NCBI RefSeq assembly: GCF_013368755.1 | Contig: NC_049566.1 | Span: forward strand, 744,001-808,000 | From: Talaromyces rugulosus | Taxonomy: Eukaryota > Ascomycota > Eurotiomycetes > Eurotiales > Trichocomaceae | Reading direction: 5' to 3' | DNA: 64,000 nucleotides | Shown: one piece after another, positions 53,533-64,000 of the stretch | How the letters are laid out: each line of letters begins with the position of its first letter | How positions within the stretch are numbered: the stretch's first letter is position 1 | Translations under genes and position numbers: made by a program | Notes under the pieces: generated by a model | Databases searched by the model: none | The model's input: only the letters and a program-made list of their open reading frames with translations | Told to the model about the DNA's origin: nothing

Positions 53533-54759
53533 CTAAGTAACAGTGTAACCACCGTCAACACGCAGCTCGGCGCCAGTCACATAGCGCGAGGCGTCGCTGA
53601 GTAAAAAGGTCACCGCCCCCATCAGATCCTCAGGCACGCCCATCTTACCCTGCGGGATAAGCGACGTCCACTTCTTGTTCAACTCCGGGTTCTCGTCGAG
53701 AATCTTCTTGGTCAGCGCAGTCAGCATGTAGCCTGGGCTGATGCAGTTGACGCGGATGTCATGACCAGCCCACTCGACGGCGAGCGAGGCGGCCAAGTGT
53801 CGCACGGCGGCCTTGGCGGCGTTGTAGGGAGCCTGAGGCTGGGGAACGTTGACAATGGCGCCAGACATGCTGCCGATCATCACAATGCTGCCCGGGGCCT
53901 GACGATCCATCAGGTGCTTGGCCACGCCCGTCGCAAACAGGTACGTGCCGTCGACGTTGACGCCCCAGAGCTTCTTGATGCGGTCGTACGGGTACGAGAT
54001 GGCATCAAAGTTTTCGGTGAAGCCGGCTGACGTCACCAGGTTGTCGATCTTGCCATGCTGCTCGATGATGCTGGCGAGCACCGTGGTGACCGAGTCGGGG
54101 TCGGACACGTCGGCGTAATGGGCAGTGACGCGGGGGAGTCTATTAAACGATTAGCTTGAGCAATTCACAATGGAACAAAGAACAAAAAATAAAACTCACT
54201 CCTCCAAGCCGGGGTTTTCCTTTTGGAACTGGGCAACCAGCTTCTTGGCCTGGTCTTCTGCTTCATCCTCTGCAAGCCACGTTAGCTTTGTATCCGTTTC
54301 GAGTCAAAGAAAAAAACAAAACATACTGTTCAAATCGACAATTGCTAGATCAGAGCCCGAGGCAATCAGAGCCTGGCCCATGACCAGACCGAGGCCACGG
54401 GCACCGCCAGTGACGACGCTGACCTTGTTCTCCAGCGAAAAGGAAGCGAGCGTGCGCTTGAAATGCATGCCGCCGCGGCCCTGGACGACGGGCGAGCGAG
54501 GCATTTCCTCGTCAGTAGGGTGCTCAATCACCAAGTTGTCGTCGGTACGGGCAAAGGCGCCCTCATGCGTGCCCGAGGCCCCCTGCGGCGCTTCGGTCGT
54601 CAGGCGCTTCTTGGGATCATCGTCTTTCAGGCGGGCGGGCGTGGTCGAGAGCGAGCGACTGTTGACGGCGAGAGCTGGGCGGACAGCAGCTCGCACCGCG
54701 GGACGAGCTACAGCTCGGAGAGCCTGGCGAGCAGCCGTGGGCTTGAAAATGGAGGCCAT
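53533..54759 (-). CDS. Mitochondrial short-chain dehydrogenase (arabinitol/sorbose-reductase-like)
   Basis: Exons 54759-54327, 54269-54200 and 54139-53533 give 369 aa. Residues 1 to about 45 are an Arg/Ala-rich, acid-free mitochondrial presequence (TAARQALRAVARPAVRAA). The SDR fold follows: VSVVTGGARGLG (cofactor), NLVTSAGFTE (NAG-equivalent TSAG), catalytic Ser in IGSMSG, YNAAK (YxxxK) and SPGYMLTALTKK. This resembles the D-arabinitol 2-dehydrogenase / sorbose reductase / mannitol dehydrogenase group of fungal polyol SDRs. The presequence suggests a mitochondrial location; whether it acts on sugar alcohols there is inference. The ~80-residue charged linker between presequence and fold is unusual for the group. 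Confidence 0.86.
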
Positions 54760-54993
54760 GACGGTGGCAGGCAGTGTGATTGATGTGAAGTTGATGTGAT
54801 GATGAGAGGAGAGGAATTGAGGGAGGTGGGAGGAAGGGAGAGACAAAAAAACAAAAAACAAAGCTGTTGACGACAGGACGGGGGCGGGTCTCCGCAATAA
54901 ATACTGCCTGCTTGGGGGGAGACCGTCTAGTAGGTCCGATGGCAAAATCCAGCAGGGACTAAAGAAAAAGTGATTGACCGATGACCGATGACT

Positions 54994-55027
<34 letters not shown>

Positions 55028-55912
55028 CCCTTTCCCCTTCTCAACAAAGCTGATACGTAGCTTGGCTGCTGTGTCCACAGGCTGGCTCAACGGATCCTGG
55101 CGGCTTAAATCATTACACAAGCAGTATCGACACTGGACAGGGGGTGAGGAATGCAGAGTGCATATTTATTCTGGCTGCTTCATTCTTGCCATCTCTATAA
55201 ATTGAGGAGCTTACCAATTGCAAGTTGAGAAATATTTATTTATTTTCTCGCCAAACAGGCAATTGGGCCTTCCCCAGAAACTGGAAGAGCTGCAAGTGCG
55301 TGCCCACAGGCCCAGGCCTGTTTCGACTCTTCGATGGCGGATCTCTGGGATCGGCCAGCCAAACCAGGACGCCCCTGGAATCCATTAGGGCCTGGTTAGG
55401 GCCTAGCTGGCGGGCCACCGCCCAGGGCAGCCCCTAAGACGGGACGCCCTAAGAGCGCAAGCCCCCCCAGTCAACCCCCCCCCCGCGGGAACCGCCCAGC
55501 ACCCACAGTTTAGGGACCGCCCGATCCACTGCTTATCCACATGACCCGACGAAAATTTCCCATAGGCGCTGCCGCGCTCCCGTGGCTTGCAGTATCAGTC
55601 CCCACCAACGCTCGGGGGGACGATCCCGGCGCTGATCCATATTACTGCTACGTATTACTATTATTGTCTCTGGGGCTGGATTCTCATTCGACTGTTTCAC
55701 CGCTTTTATTAATAAGCCTCTGTGCTGCACAACTGCAGAGGACATGTAATCTTATTATGTTCACATGACCCCCGCCACAGCCCTGATTTGGTCGTCTGGT
55801 GCTTCTGGCCGTGGAAATACGAAGTGACTTGGAACATGTTCTAGACTTTCCTCCTATTACATATATAATATATTCATGTTTGATTTTGTATCGTTTCTCG
55901 TCGTCTCCTACA
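54760..55912. promoter_or_regulatory. Intergenic upstream of mitochondrial SDR
   Basis: 1.15 kb. It includes 30 consecutive T at 54998-55027, a C-rich segment (55436-55500, with runs of 7 to 11 C) and mixed sequence toward the mccA stop. No gene was seen. The C-run may be prone to sequencing error. Confidence 0.5.
54998..55027. repeat. Poly-T tract (30 T)
   Basis: Uninterrupted run of T, upstream of the SDR gene (poly-A on its coding strand). Confidence 0.9.
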
Positions 55913-58312
55913 TTACTCCTCGCCCCCGGCGAATTCAACCAGTGGCGTGCCGCTCTTGCATTGGTCCTGCACTGCGTTAGCCTGGCTGATCATGAAAAAA
56001 CGAAGCTTCCATCGAACGCGCTAAACAAGTGGGGATCCACTCGCTTTTTGCAACATTTGAAAGTTTATTGCAAAAGTGAAAACAAATTTTTAAAACTCAC
56101 CCCCTTCTTGTGCACGACCCGCGCAATCGTGCCGTCGTGCGGGCTGCGAATCACCGTCTCCATCTTCATGCTCTCAATCACCACCAGCGCCTGGTCCTTC
56201 TCCACCGTCTGCCCCTCCGTCACCTCCACGCTCAAGATCTTGCACGGCATTGGCGCCAGCACGCTGTTCGCCACGTCGCGCAGCCCCAGCGCTTTTTCCA
56301 TCCACTTGCTCCGCGGAACTGTCAGTCGGTACTGCCGCCCACGCTGGAACGCGACGATGAGCTCCTCGTCTTGCACTACCGTGGTGTCGAGTCGCGTGTG
56401 CCTGAAGAACGAGGTGATGCCGTGCCGCGAGCCTGCAGCGCGGTGGCTGCGCACTTGTTCGAACTTTCGCCCGTTGACGGTGACATCAAACTCGTCTGGT
56501 CCGACTTGACGCACTTCGACTTCGTGCGTCGGATTTGTTGCGTCTGGTGCCAACGACACCTGCTCCGTGAAGGTGAACCGCCGTTGTTGATAGCTGGGAC
56601 TGAACCCCAGCGGCGACGACTCGATGTTTTGTTGTGATGTATTCAGCAGACTCGCCAGTGCAACTTGTGCCAGCAGCTCGTCTTCGACCGTCCGTTTGGC
56701 GAACAGCTCCTCGCGGTGCTTCTCGATATACCCCGTCTCGACCGCGCCCGAGACAAAGTCTGGGCTCTTGCAGATGGTCTTGAGGAATTCGATATTGGTA
56801 ATGGGGCCCGCCACCTCGTATTCTTCCAGTGCTACCGACAGATTGCGCAGGGCTTCCTCCCGGTTGGCACCCCGCACGATCAGTTTGGAAATCATCGGGT
56901 CATAATGAGCAGACACTTCATCTCCGGCAATGAAACCCGCGTCGATGCGCACGTTTTCCGTCTCTTTGGGTGTGCGTACGTGGAGAAGCCGCCCAGAGTC
57001 TGGAATGAACCCCTGGTCCGGGTTCTCTGCGTATATCCTGGCTTCAATGGCATGTCCACTGACCGCCATCTTGGCTTCAATCTCTTCCTGACTCAAAGGC
57101 AGTGGAGCACCCTCGGCCACGAGGATCTGCCAGTGCACCAAGTCCTGCCCAGTGACCATCTCCGTGACGGGATGCTCGACTTGCAGGCGTGTGTTCATTT
57201 CCATAAAGTAAAAATCGCCCGAGTCGTTGTCGAAAATGAACTCGACCGTGCCTGCGCCTTCATAGCCGACTGCCAATGCCGCCGACCTGGCCTTTTCCCA
57301 TATGTCTTTTCGGATCTCGTCCGGGAGGTGTGGCGCTGGGGATTCTTCGAGGATTTTCTGATGTCTTCGCTGGATACTGCAATCCCGCTCCCCGAGCGCA
57401 ACACAGTTTCCGTGCTTGTCGGCAAACACCTGGACCTCGATGTGTCGGGGCGTCGTGATGTACTTTTCGACCAGCATGTTGTCGTTGCCAAATGAATTCT
57501 GGGCTTCCAGCTTTGCAGAGCGCAGTTGGTCTTGGAACTCGGCCTTGGACCTGACAATGCGCATTCCTTTGCCGCCGCCGCCCTTGACGGCCTTGATGAG
57601 AACCGGGTATTGCATCTTGTCGGCTTCGGCTTCGAGAAACTGCGCGTCTTGATTCCTGCCGTGGTACCCAGGGACACAGGGCACGCCGGCAGCAGTCATG
57701 ATTTCTTTAGAGCGGCTGTCCTAATGTTAGATTTGTCATTCATATTTACCGTAGAGCGTACCTTTTGTCACCCATGTCCTCAATCGCCTTGGACGGCGGT
57801 CCGATAAAGACCAGTCCTGCATTGGTGCATTTCTGCGCAAATTCCGAGTTTTCACTCAACTAAACAATCAGTATAACCTGTCTGTATTCGAGAGGGCCTG
57901 CACGAACAAAACCGTAGCCCGGATGAACCCCCTGGCAGCCCTCGCGCTTGGCAATTTCAATAATCCGATCGCCATCTAGATATGCAGACGTGTCTCCCAG
58001 ATTGAAAGCGTACGGACTGCTGAGCGCGTGCTGTGCTTTGCTGTCGGGGTTGGTGTAGAGCGTGGTGACCTTGATACCGTGCTGAGCGGCGGTACGGCCG
58101 ACTCGACTGCATCAATCAGTTTTTTTTTTTCTTTCTTTTTCTTTAAAAGTTAAGAGGGTCACGTACAGAGCAATCTCGCCGCGATTGGCAATCAGAATCG
58201 AGTCCAGAACGGTTCCCTGCTTGTTGGCAGCAGATGTGGACGCTGCCCTTGCGGGCTGAATGCCTCGCAGCAGCGCGATGGGGCCCAGCGTGCGGGACGT
58301 GCGGAGCATCAT
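55913..58312 (-). CDS. mccA: Methylcrotonoyl-CoA carboxylase alpha (biotin) subunit
   Basis: Five exons: 58312-58167, 58106-57908, 57859-57762, 57715-56101 and 55966-55913, giving 703 aa. An N-terminal presequence is followed by [27 protein letters not shown], the ATP-grasp loop KGGGGKGMR, and [15 protein letters not shown] of biotin carboxylase. A BT linker region follows, then the biotinyl domain with [10 protein letters not shown]; the biotinyl-lysine is Lys665. The enzyme carboxylates 3-methylcrotonyl-CoA in mitochondrial leucine degradation, with the beta subunit MccB. Reading on past 56101 hits a stop soon; the small 54-bp last exon adds the family C-terminus. The gene diverges from ivdA over 288 bp, so co-regulation is expected. 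Confidence 0.94.
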
Positions 58313-58600
58313 GAGTGAGTTTCAATATGCCATCAACAATAAGTTCAAGAATGAAATTTAAAAAAAAAAAAAAGGGAAAATGGTAAGCAGCTGGTTAAAA
58401 GAAAAGAGACGTCACAAGCAAGCGGAGTAACGTCGTCGCTTTTGTAGCCGATCCTTGCCGACGGTAAGCGGGCGGCGGCCGAGCATCGAGCGTGAATCGT
58501 CTTTCTCTCTTTCCTCAATTAACCTCACCTTGGTTTTCTTTTCTTCCTCCTTCTTTTCCTCTCACTTCCTCGCTTCTCTCTTTATTCAATTCAACACAAC
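58313..58600. promoter_or_regulatory. Shared mccA-ivdA promoter
   Basis: 288 bp between the two ATGs. It has a poly-A tract at 58360-58374 and a GC-rich core near 58455-58490 with CGG triplets (GCGGGCGGCGGCCGAGC). A CT-rich leader precedes ivdA. This arrangement fits joint control of leucine catabolism. Confidence 0.7.
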
Positions 58601-60183
58601 ATGTTCGCCGCAGCTGTCCCGCGCTCGACCATCCGCCACCTTGCCCTCCGAGGCCCCTGCGGAGTACGAGCAGCTCTAAGCAGCAGCCCCGCAGCAGTGC
58701 GGAGTCGCCTGCACTCGACCAAGCATCCCCGGGGCTTTGCGCCGCCGACCGACGACGACTTGACAGAACTGCGCGAGCGCGTGCAAGAGTTTACTCGTTA
58801 GTTGGAAACGTTTCTGGATTTATAATTTTTCATGCTCATTTTGGAAAAAAAAAATTAGGACGGGAAATCTCCGAAGAAGTCGCCGCGCAGACTGACCGCC
58901 AGAATGAGTTTCCGGCGGATATGTGGAAGAAGCTTGGTGAAGCCGGGTAGGTGACAGATAACTAGATTATACCTGGGCTAACGATTGTTTGCAGCTTTCT
59001 TGGAATAACCGCAGACGAGGAGTATGGCGGACTGGCCATGGGCTATCAGGCACACTGCACAGTGCTCGAGGAAATCAGCAGGGCGTCAGGTATGCTGCTC
59101 CCTTAAAATAAAACTTGAATATAACTTGAAAGATATTAATACAGCTCCAGGAAGCATCGGTCTCTCGTATGCCGCCCACTCGCAGCTCTGCGTCAACCAA
59201 TTGTCGCTCAACGCCTCGCCTGAACAAAAAGCAAAGTACCTGCCCGGCCTGATCTCGGGCGAGAAGATTGGCGCGCTCGCCATGTCGGAGCACTCTGCCG
59301 GATCAGACGTGGTCAGCATGAAGACGAGTGCGGTTGCTGTTGACGGGGGGTGGCTGCTGAATGGCACCAAGATGTGGATTACCAATGTGCGCATACAAAG
59401 GAAGATTAATAAGGGACAAAACTGATAGTGGATTAGGGCCCTGATGCAGACTATATCGTGGTATACGCCAAAACAGAGCCGGACCAAGGCTCCAAGGGCA
59501 TCAGCGCGTTCATCGTCGAAAAATCATTCAAGGGCTTTTCCTGCGCTCGCAAGCTCGACAAGCTCGGCATGCGCGGATCCAACACGGGCGAGCTCGTGTT
59601 TGAAGATGTCTTTATCCCCAAGGAAAACCTACTCGGAGAAATAAACCGCGGAGTCAAGGTCCTCATGGAGGGTCTGGATCTGGAGCGTCTAGTCTTGAGT
59701 GCCGGACCACTGGGGTGCGTATTTTATCTCTTCATAACATGCAGAGACAACGAAAAGGCTAAATGAAACAGAATCATGCAATCCGCCCTCGACCTCGTCC
59801 TCCCCTACACCCACACACGCAAGCAATTCAACACGCCCATCGCGCACAACCAACTGGTGCAAGGCAAACTCGCCGACATGTACACCAAACTAGCAGCCTC
59901 GCGCGCCTACACCTACGCCACGGCTCGCCAAATCGACGAATCCGCTGTGACCTCGGCTGTGAATATTCGCACGCAGGACTGTGCCGGCGCGATCCTGTAT
60001 GCGGCGGAGCGCGCGACCGAGTGCTCCCTTGACGCGATTCAGTTGATGGGTGGGAATGGATATATCAATGAGATTGCAGCGGGCAGGCTTCTGCGCGATG
60101 CAAAGCTGTATGAGATTGGGGCGGGCACGAGTGAGATTCGCAGGATGGTTATTGGGCGAGCGTTTAACAAGGAGTATGCTTGA
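58601..60183 (+). CDS. ivdA: Isovaleryl-CoA dehydrogenase, mitochondrial
   Basis: Six exons: 58601-58796, 58859-58946, 58995-59089, 59145-59386, 59437-59714 and 59772-60183, giving 436 aa. A presequence rich in Arg, Ala and Ser is followed by the acyl-CoA dehydrogenase fold: [46 protein letters not shown], and the C-terminal [12 protein letters not shown]. The catalytic Glu position expected for this enzyme lies in LDLERLVLS, whereas the place used in medium-chain enzymes carries Ala ([10 protein letters not shown]). That combination marks isovaleryl-CoA dehydrogenase. It oxidises isovaleryl-CoA to 3-methylcrotonyl-CoA, the substrate of mccA's product. Confidence 0.95.
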
Positions 60184-60328
60184 GGGATGAGGACTATTTG
60201 TAAATACTTGTTTTCTTTTTAAAATTTGGTGGTATTGTCTACTAGAAATATACTTTTTGAATGCTTCAATGTTCCAGTGTTTTCCCCCGCATATTGGTAT
60301 TGCATACATCATCAGTTCGTACAATTAT

Positions 60329-61619
60329 TTAAACATTTCTCTTCCTCCCACGATTACTCTTTGCCGGAACACGTTTCTGCTCAGGCTGGGTTTCCGAGAC
60401 CGAGGCTATTCGCCTCGAGCGTCTTTTGCTATCGGGTTCGTCATTTTCGTCGACTTGTAAGGAGGACGCCCCTCTCTTTTTGGGATTCGAGACTTTGTTA
60501 TTATCAGAAGTAATAACAGGAGACTTTTGTGGTTTTTGTTGTTGTTTCGTCGATGTCGCATCTTTTGGCTTGCGTCCTCTCTTGCGCGGTGGAGAGGAGT
60601 TTGTGACGTTGGACGATGGCGCGGGCACTTCCACTCTGAGCATCTTTTTGCGAGTGGTTGGTTCTTTTTCTGTCTCTTCTTGCTGTTGCTCCATGTTTTC
60701 ATCCTCTACTTCTGCATCTGCAGGCTCTTCCAGCGGCGCAGCAGCCGACTCTTCAATCTCTTCGGGTTCTCCTTCCTCGCTGTCGCCCACAACCATCATT
60801 TCACGCAGATTAGATTGAGGTTTGCCCAAGTCAGGCTGGATATTCTTCTCCCTCTGACGATTGATCGACTTGTTCATGTCGTCGATTTCCAGCGGTGGCG
60901 GAGAGTACGTAGCATATCTGTTTTCACGGACGCCATTTTCTTGAATTTCCGGCGTGACCTCCTCCCGGACAATAGGTTCGAGATGCTGCTGCTGCTTTTC
61001 CATGTCGTCGTCTTCTTGCGGATTGACGCCATTCTGGAACCAGTCTGTCCTGGCAAGAGACGATTTGAAAACTTCTCTCCAGTCGCTCAGCAACGCAACC
61101 TTTTCTCCCTTGCCAGGCTCGTACAGTGTGATTTCTTCCTTTCCCAAAGCGGCGGCCGGCGGTCTTCTCCAGAGCACGCCCTGGAACGAATTGGCGTCTG
61201 TAGGGCTGCTGCTGCCATCGACAATGGCCGGCCCCAGTGACAGGGTGGTAGGCACGTCTTGAAGGGCTGATAGCTTTCGCTTCTTTTTCCGTGGCGGCCC
61301 GTCAGTATGGCCCTCTGCGCTGCCGCTCTCGGTTCCTTGCTTTTTTATAATGGATGGGTCGTCGTCGTAGTAGTCATCAGAGTAGTATTCCCAATCGCTA
61401 AAGGTCTCGACGATTTCAAGGGATGGGTCCTCGACCATGATGGGGGAATGTACGGCGGTGGCGGCCAGGTCGTCCTGCACATAAATTCGTAAGTTAACAT
61501 GAAAAAAAAAAAAAAAAAAAAATTGGTTCAGACAGATATCTACTCACGCCGATGCCCGTGTACTCGTCTTCATACCAGTACCAATCATCGTCGTCTTCGT
61601 AGTACTCGTCGTCCGACAT
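60329..61619 (-). CDS. Acidic AT-hook-containing nuclear-type protein (unrecognised)
   Basis: Exons 61619-61548 and 61474-60329 give 405 aa. The N-terminus is a very acidic, aromatic stretch (MSDDEYYEDDDDWYWYEDEY). Conserved-looking segments follow: SLEIVETFSDWEYYSDDYYD, RKKKRKLSALQDVP, FQGVLWRR, and LLSDWREVFK. The C-terminal half has poly-Glu/Gln stretches and PRKRGRKPK, a classic AT-hook, and ends with Arg/Lys-rich RKRNV. Chromatin binding is plausible. I do not recognise a named family. The last lysine-rich segment could be a nuclear signal. It is convergent with ivdA. Confidence 0.8.
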
Positions 61620-62585
61620 TGTGATTGTGAATTGTAGTAAGATTTTTTTTTTTTTTGTTTAAAAAAAAGTCCAAAAAGGACGACAATCAAGGAGAAATGC
61701 TTATATCCGTAAAGTCATCAAATGATCTGCAATCGTTCTTTTCTTTTCTCAACAACGAATCGAGTGAGCAGAGAGGGTTTAATGCGATAAAAAACGAGTG
61801 GCGGTGAGAGTTTCGACGGGATCTCTCTCAATATGCACAGTTCACATCAAACCTCAATAACAAAAAACAAAAAAAGAGCAGTGAAATTTGGTCCATCCAT
61901 TCCAGTCGTCTTGTCGGATCAAACGGGCAACGGCGAGCGGCGAAACGGACAAACCTTGTCTCCGCTTAGTTGGTATGTCACGTGCCGTCGCGCCCGGATA
62001 TTAAAAGATTGATTAAACCCCGCAAGCTGGCTACGGCGGGCGAAGTAGACCGTAAGACTATGGCTTCTTCTGATCTTGCATGGAAGAAGCTACTTAAAGC
62101 TCAAGAGAAGATTGAAGCTCTTAATGCTGAGCTTAAGGCCCTTCTTGCAAAGCTATAACAGGAAATAATTATATAAAGACACTCATTTACCAATACATAT
62201 TTAGTTTAATCATGTTTTATTTCATACCAAATTAAATCTATTTATTAACAAAGTTGTTCTTTTTACAAGATACAGCCCTAAAACCCTAGTTATCCACGTC
62301 TCTTCGACTCATTCGACAGAATACTACCAACGAACACCCTTTCGGTAAAGAACGGTTGATACGTTTTGACATTATTATTTTTATAATATATGTTATTTAT
62401 AGATAGATTCTTATTTAAGGGATATTCTAGATAGGTAATCTGTTTGCTTATGTAAGTAGCATACACTAACGTAATCGGTAAGCGAGCCGCCACTGCAAGC
62501 GAGCCGCCACTTCCGCCCGAAAATGCAATCTATATAAATTTCAAATCTCAATTTTATACCCAAAATATTAATTATATATAAAAAA
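61620..62585. other. Promoter of AT-hook gene and edge of TE region
   Basis: 966 bp. The left part is the AT-hook gene's upstream region, with a poly-T run at 61643-61655. A small plus-strand frame 61970-62158 (62 codons) ends in a helix-like AWKKLLKAQEKIEALNAELK. From about 62160 onward the DNA becomes strongly AT-rich, which marks the edge of the transposon-affected region. A 13-bp GCGAGCCGCCACT repeat occurs twice at 62482-62511. Confidence 0.5.
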
Positions 62586-64000
62586 TTAATTACCAGTACG
62601 ATTAGGACATCCAGTTATTCTATGTCCTGCAATACCACAACCGCTGCAGCGAAATTGACGTCATACAGGCGGTTGAGAGACTGGAAGCTCTAGCTCGACC
62701 GGAGCAGTAGTAACAGTTTGAGATGCCTCAATCTGACCCTGTATAAGCACCTAAGCTTCTTCTCTGGTGATTCCTTGCTCATAGAATATCTACTTTCTAG
62801 ATCATCTGCATTTTTGCTTCTCTTTCTCATGTGCAGCTCGTAGATCATAAACTTCCTTTCATACAATCTGAAGCTCATTAATACTCATCTCATAAACTTT
62901 TGACATGCGATTAATTGCCTCATCAATAACTTCAAAGAGACTCCTTGTACGCCAGCTTATCCGCTTTTTTATTATACTTAATTGACGCTTAAATTGACGT
63001 GGATTTTGAGATATTTATAAACAGAATAATTATATATTGCTTAATCAACTTAGAGGGGGTATAAGAGTCCTTAATTAGATAGTAAGCTATTAATAAACTC
63101 AATTTAGATCAAATAGCATTAATCCAGTTGCTACAAAGCCATTCCGAATAATCTCAGCTTTATATGCCACCGTACGGGCCTCTAGAAATACAGTAAGAAA
63201 GTCGATTTTATCAATATAATTAAATCCAAACCTCATCCACTGTTCAATAAGCTATCCATATTGCCGTTTTAAAACCGCAAAACAGCTGACATCAAGAGGC
63301 TGTAAAAGGTGTAAAGAATGAGGAGATATATAGACTAGAATAATACTATTCTCAATACAAATTTAGTCAAATTCCGCAGTCAGATAGCTTCCATAGCCAT
63401 TAAAAATCAACATTCAATATCTTCCCATCATACAGCCATTGGTAAGAGGAATGAAATAATTAATAAGCTAATCTATTCTAATCTTATCTATAGTCCATCC
63501 GTTATCACTAATATTAATTCTCCAATCTTTTAGAAAAATCTCAAACCAGCCTTCTTGAGAGTATTTTATTACTTTGAAGATCACATATAAAAGTAAAGCC
63601 CACCCAATAGAATTAACTGCCTCAATTAAAGTTACCTATTCTTGATTACCAAGTTATAATAGCTTTGGACGAGCATATCAATCACTTCCAGTAATAACTT
63701 TTGCAGTTACGCAAAGTCCCATAGCAAAGCCAATCTCATCGAAGTTGTAAATATCTTCCAGTAAGATACTATATTATAATATAGCCTCTTATACAGATCC
63801 AAAATATTCTTGAATTATCTTTAGATCTTCACATTTAGCGCGCTCATAGTTATATCTTCATAAAAATCTTGATTTGAGCTCTGAGCGACATTGAACTAGA
63901 TTATATACCCATTTCTCTCCAACCTATTGATTTCCATATTGTGCAAGTAAAATATTGGCCATATCTCGTACCATAGATGGTCGGAGAGGTAATCCTCGCT
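62586..64000 (-). mobile_element. RIP-degraded pogo/Fot1-type DDE transposon (partial)
   Basis: Minus-strand reading shows a Tc1-mariner, pogo/Fot1-type transposase: YNFDEIGFAMG (first Asp region), LTAEF after a GYGSY block, LLQPLDVSCFAVLK, and at the C-terminus a zinc knuckle CSGCGIAGHRITGC ending at the stop 62588-62586. Several in-frame stops interrupt it (for example TGA before RQFRCSG and TAA after AEFD). The expected second catalytic Asp position reads Asn (LIFNGYGSY). Stops from CGA or CAA codons and AT-rich composition are what RIP leaves. The element extends beyond the window; terminal repeats were not identified. It is inactive. Confidence 0.85.

Noticed and set aside
56665..57495. 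276-codon plus-strand open frame
   Set aside because: Antisense shadow of the biotin carboxylase domain of mccA.
1..64000. tRNA, rRNA, CRISPR arrays and bacterial-type operons
   Set aside because: No tRNA A/B box pair, rRNA-like sequence or spacer-repeat pattern was found on reading; the window is eukaryotic.

Overview
The window is nuclear DNA of a filamentous ascomycete, most likely a Eurotiales species (Aspergillus/Penicillium type). The evidence is a Woronin-body HexA protein ending in the peroxisomal signal SRL, a btgC-type GH17 glucanase with a cytosolic tail and one membrane anchor, the mitochondrial leucine-degradation pair mccA/ivdA, a Zn2Cys6 activator, many 50-100 bp GT..AG introns and pyrimidine-rich leaders. 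Most exon boundaries below were read by hand from donor, acceptor and reading-frame continuity. They are models without transcript support.

Layout. 1-1510: 3' part of a conserved nuclear-type protein. About 2.5-19.4 kb: a diterpenoid-type gene neighbourhood with a laccase-like multicopper oxidase, a cytochrome P450 of CYP68/CYP503 flavour, a bifunctional class II/class I diterpene cyclase (DADD plus DEYME motifs), a Ure2-like glutathione S-transferase, a 7-TM fungal rhodopsin-domain protein, a second P450, a short-chain dehydrogenase and a Zn2Cys6 regulator. 20.5-27.5 kb: housekeeping or cell-surface genes (btgC, an SRR1/Ber1 protein, a BIM1/X325 copper-type GPI protein, an epoxide-hydrolase-like enzyme). 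27.5-33.6 kb: gene-poor, partly AT-rich DNA with one dubious two-frame gene and one small membrane-protein gene (DUF7702 type). 33.6-61.6 kb: core genome with a 1371-aa disordered protein, hexA, cti6 (PHD), an unnamed 556-aa protein, a 4-TM MARVEL-like protein, an AreA-GATA-like/DUF3295-type protein, a mitochondrial SDR, the divergent mccA-ivdA pair and an acidic AT-hook protein. About 62.2 kb to the end: AT-rich DNA with a RIP-mutated pogo/Fot1-type DDE transposon running off the window.

How the genes may work together. The cyclase would convert geranylgeranyl diphosphate through a copalyl-type intermediate to a labdane-related hydrocarbon. The two P450s, the SDR and possibly the oxidase would oxidise it, and the GST could conjugate or detoxify intermediates. 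The Zn2Cys6 protein is a plausible pathway regulator. A 13-bp CGG-N6-CGG element is shared by its own promoter and the SDR promoter, and the SDR promoter also has a perfect TCGG-N6-CCGA site. No GGPP synthase is visible. In the core region mccA and ivdA share one short promoter and catalyse steps of mitochondrial leucine catabolism. mccB, reported beside them in A. nidulans, is absent here.

No tRNA, rRNA or CRISPR array was recognised.
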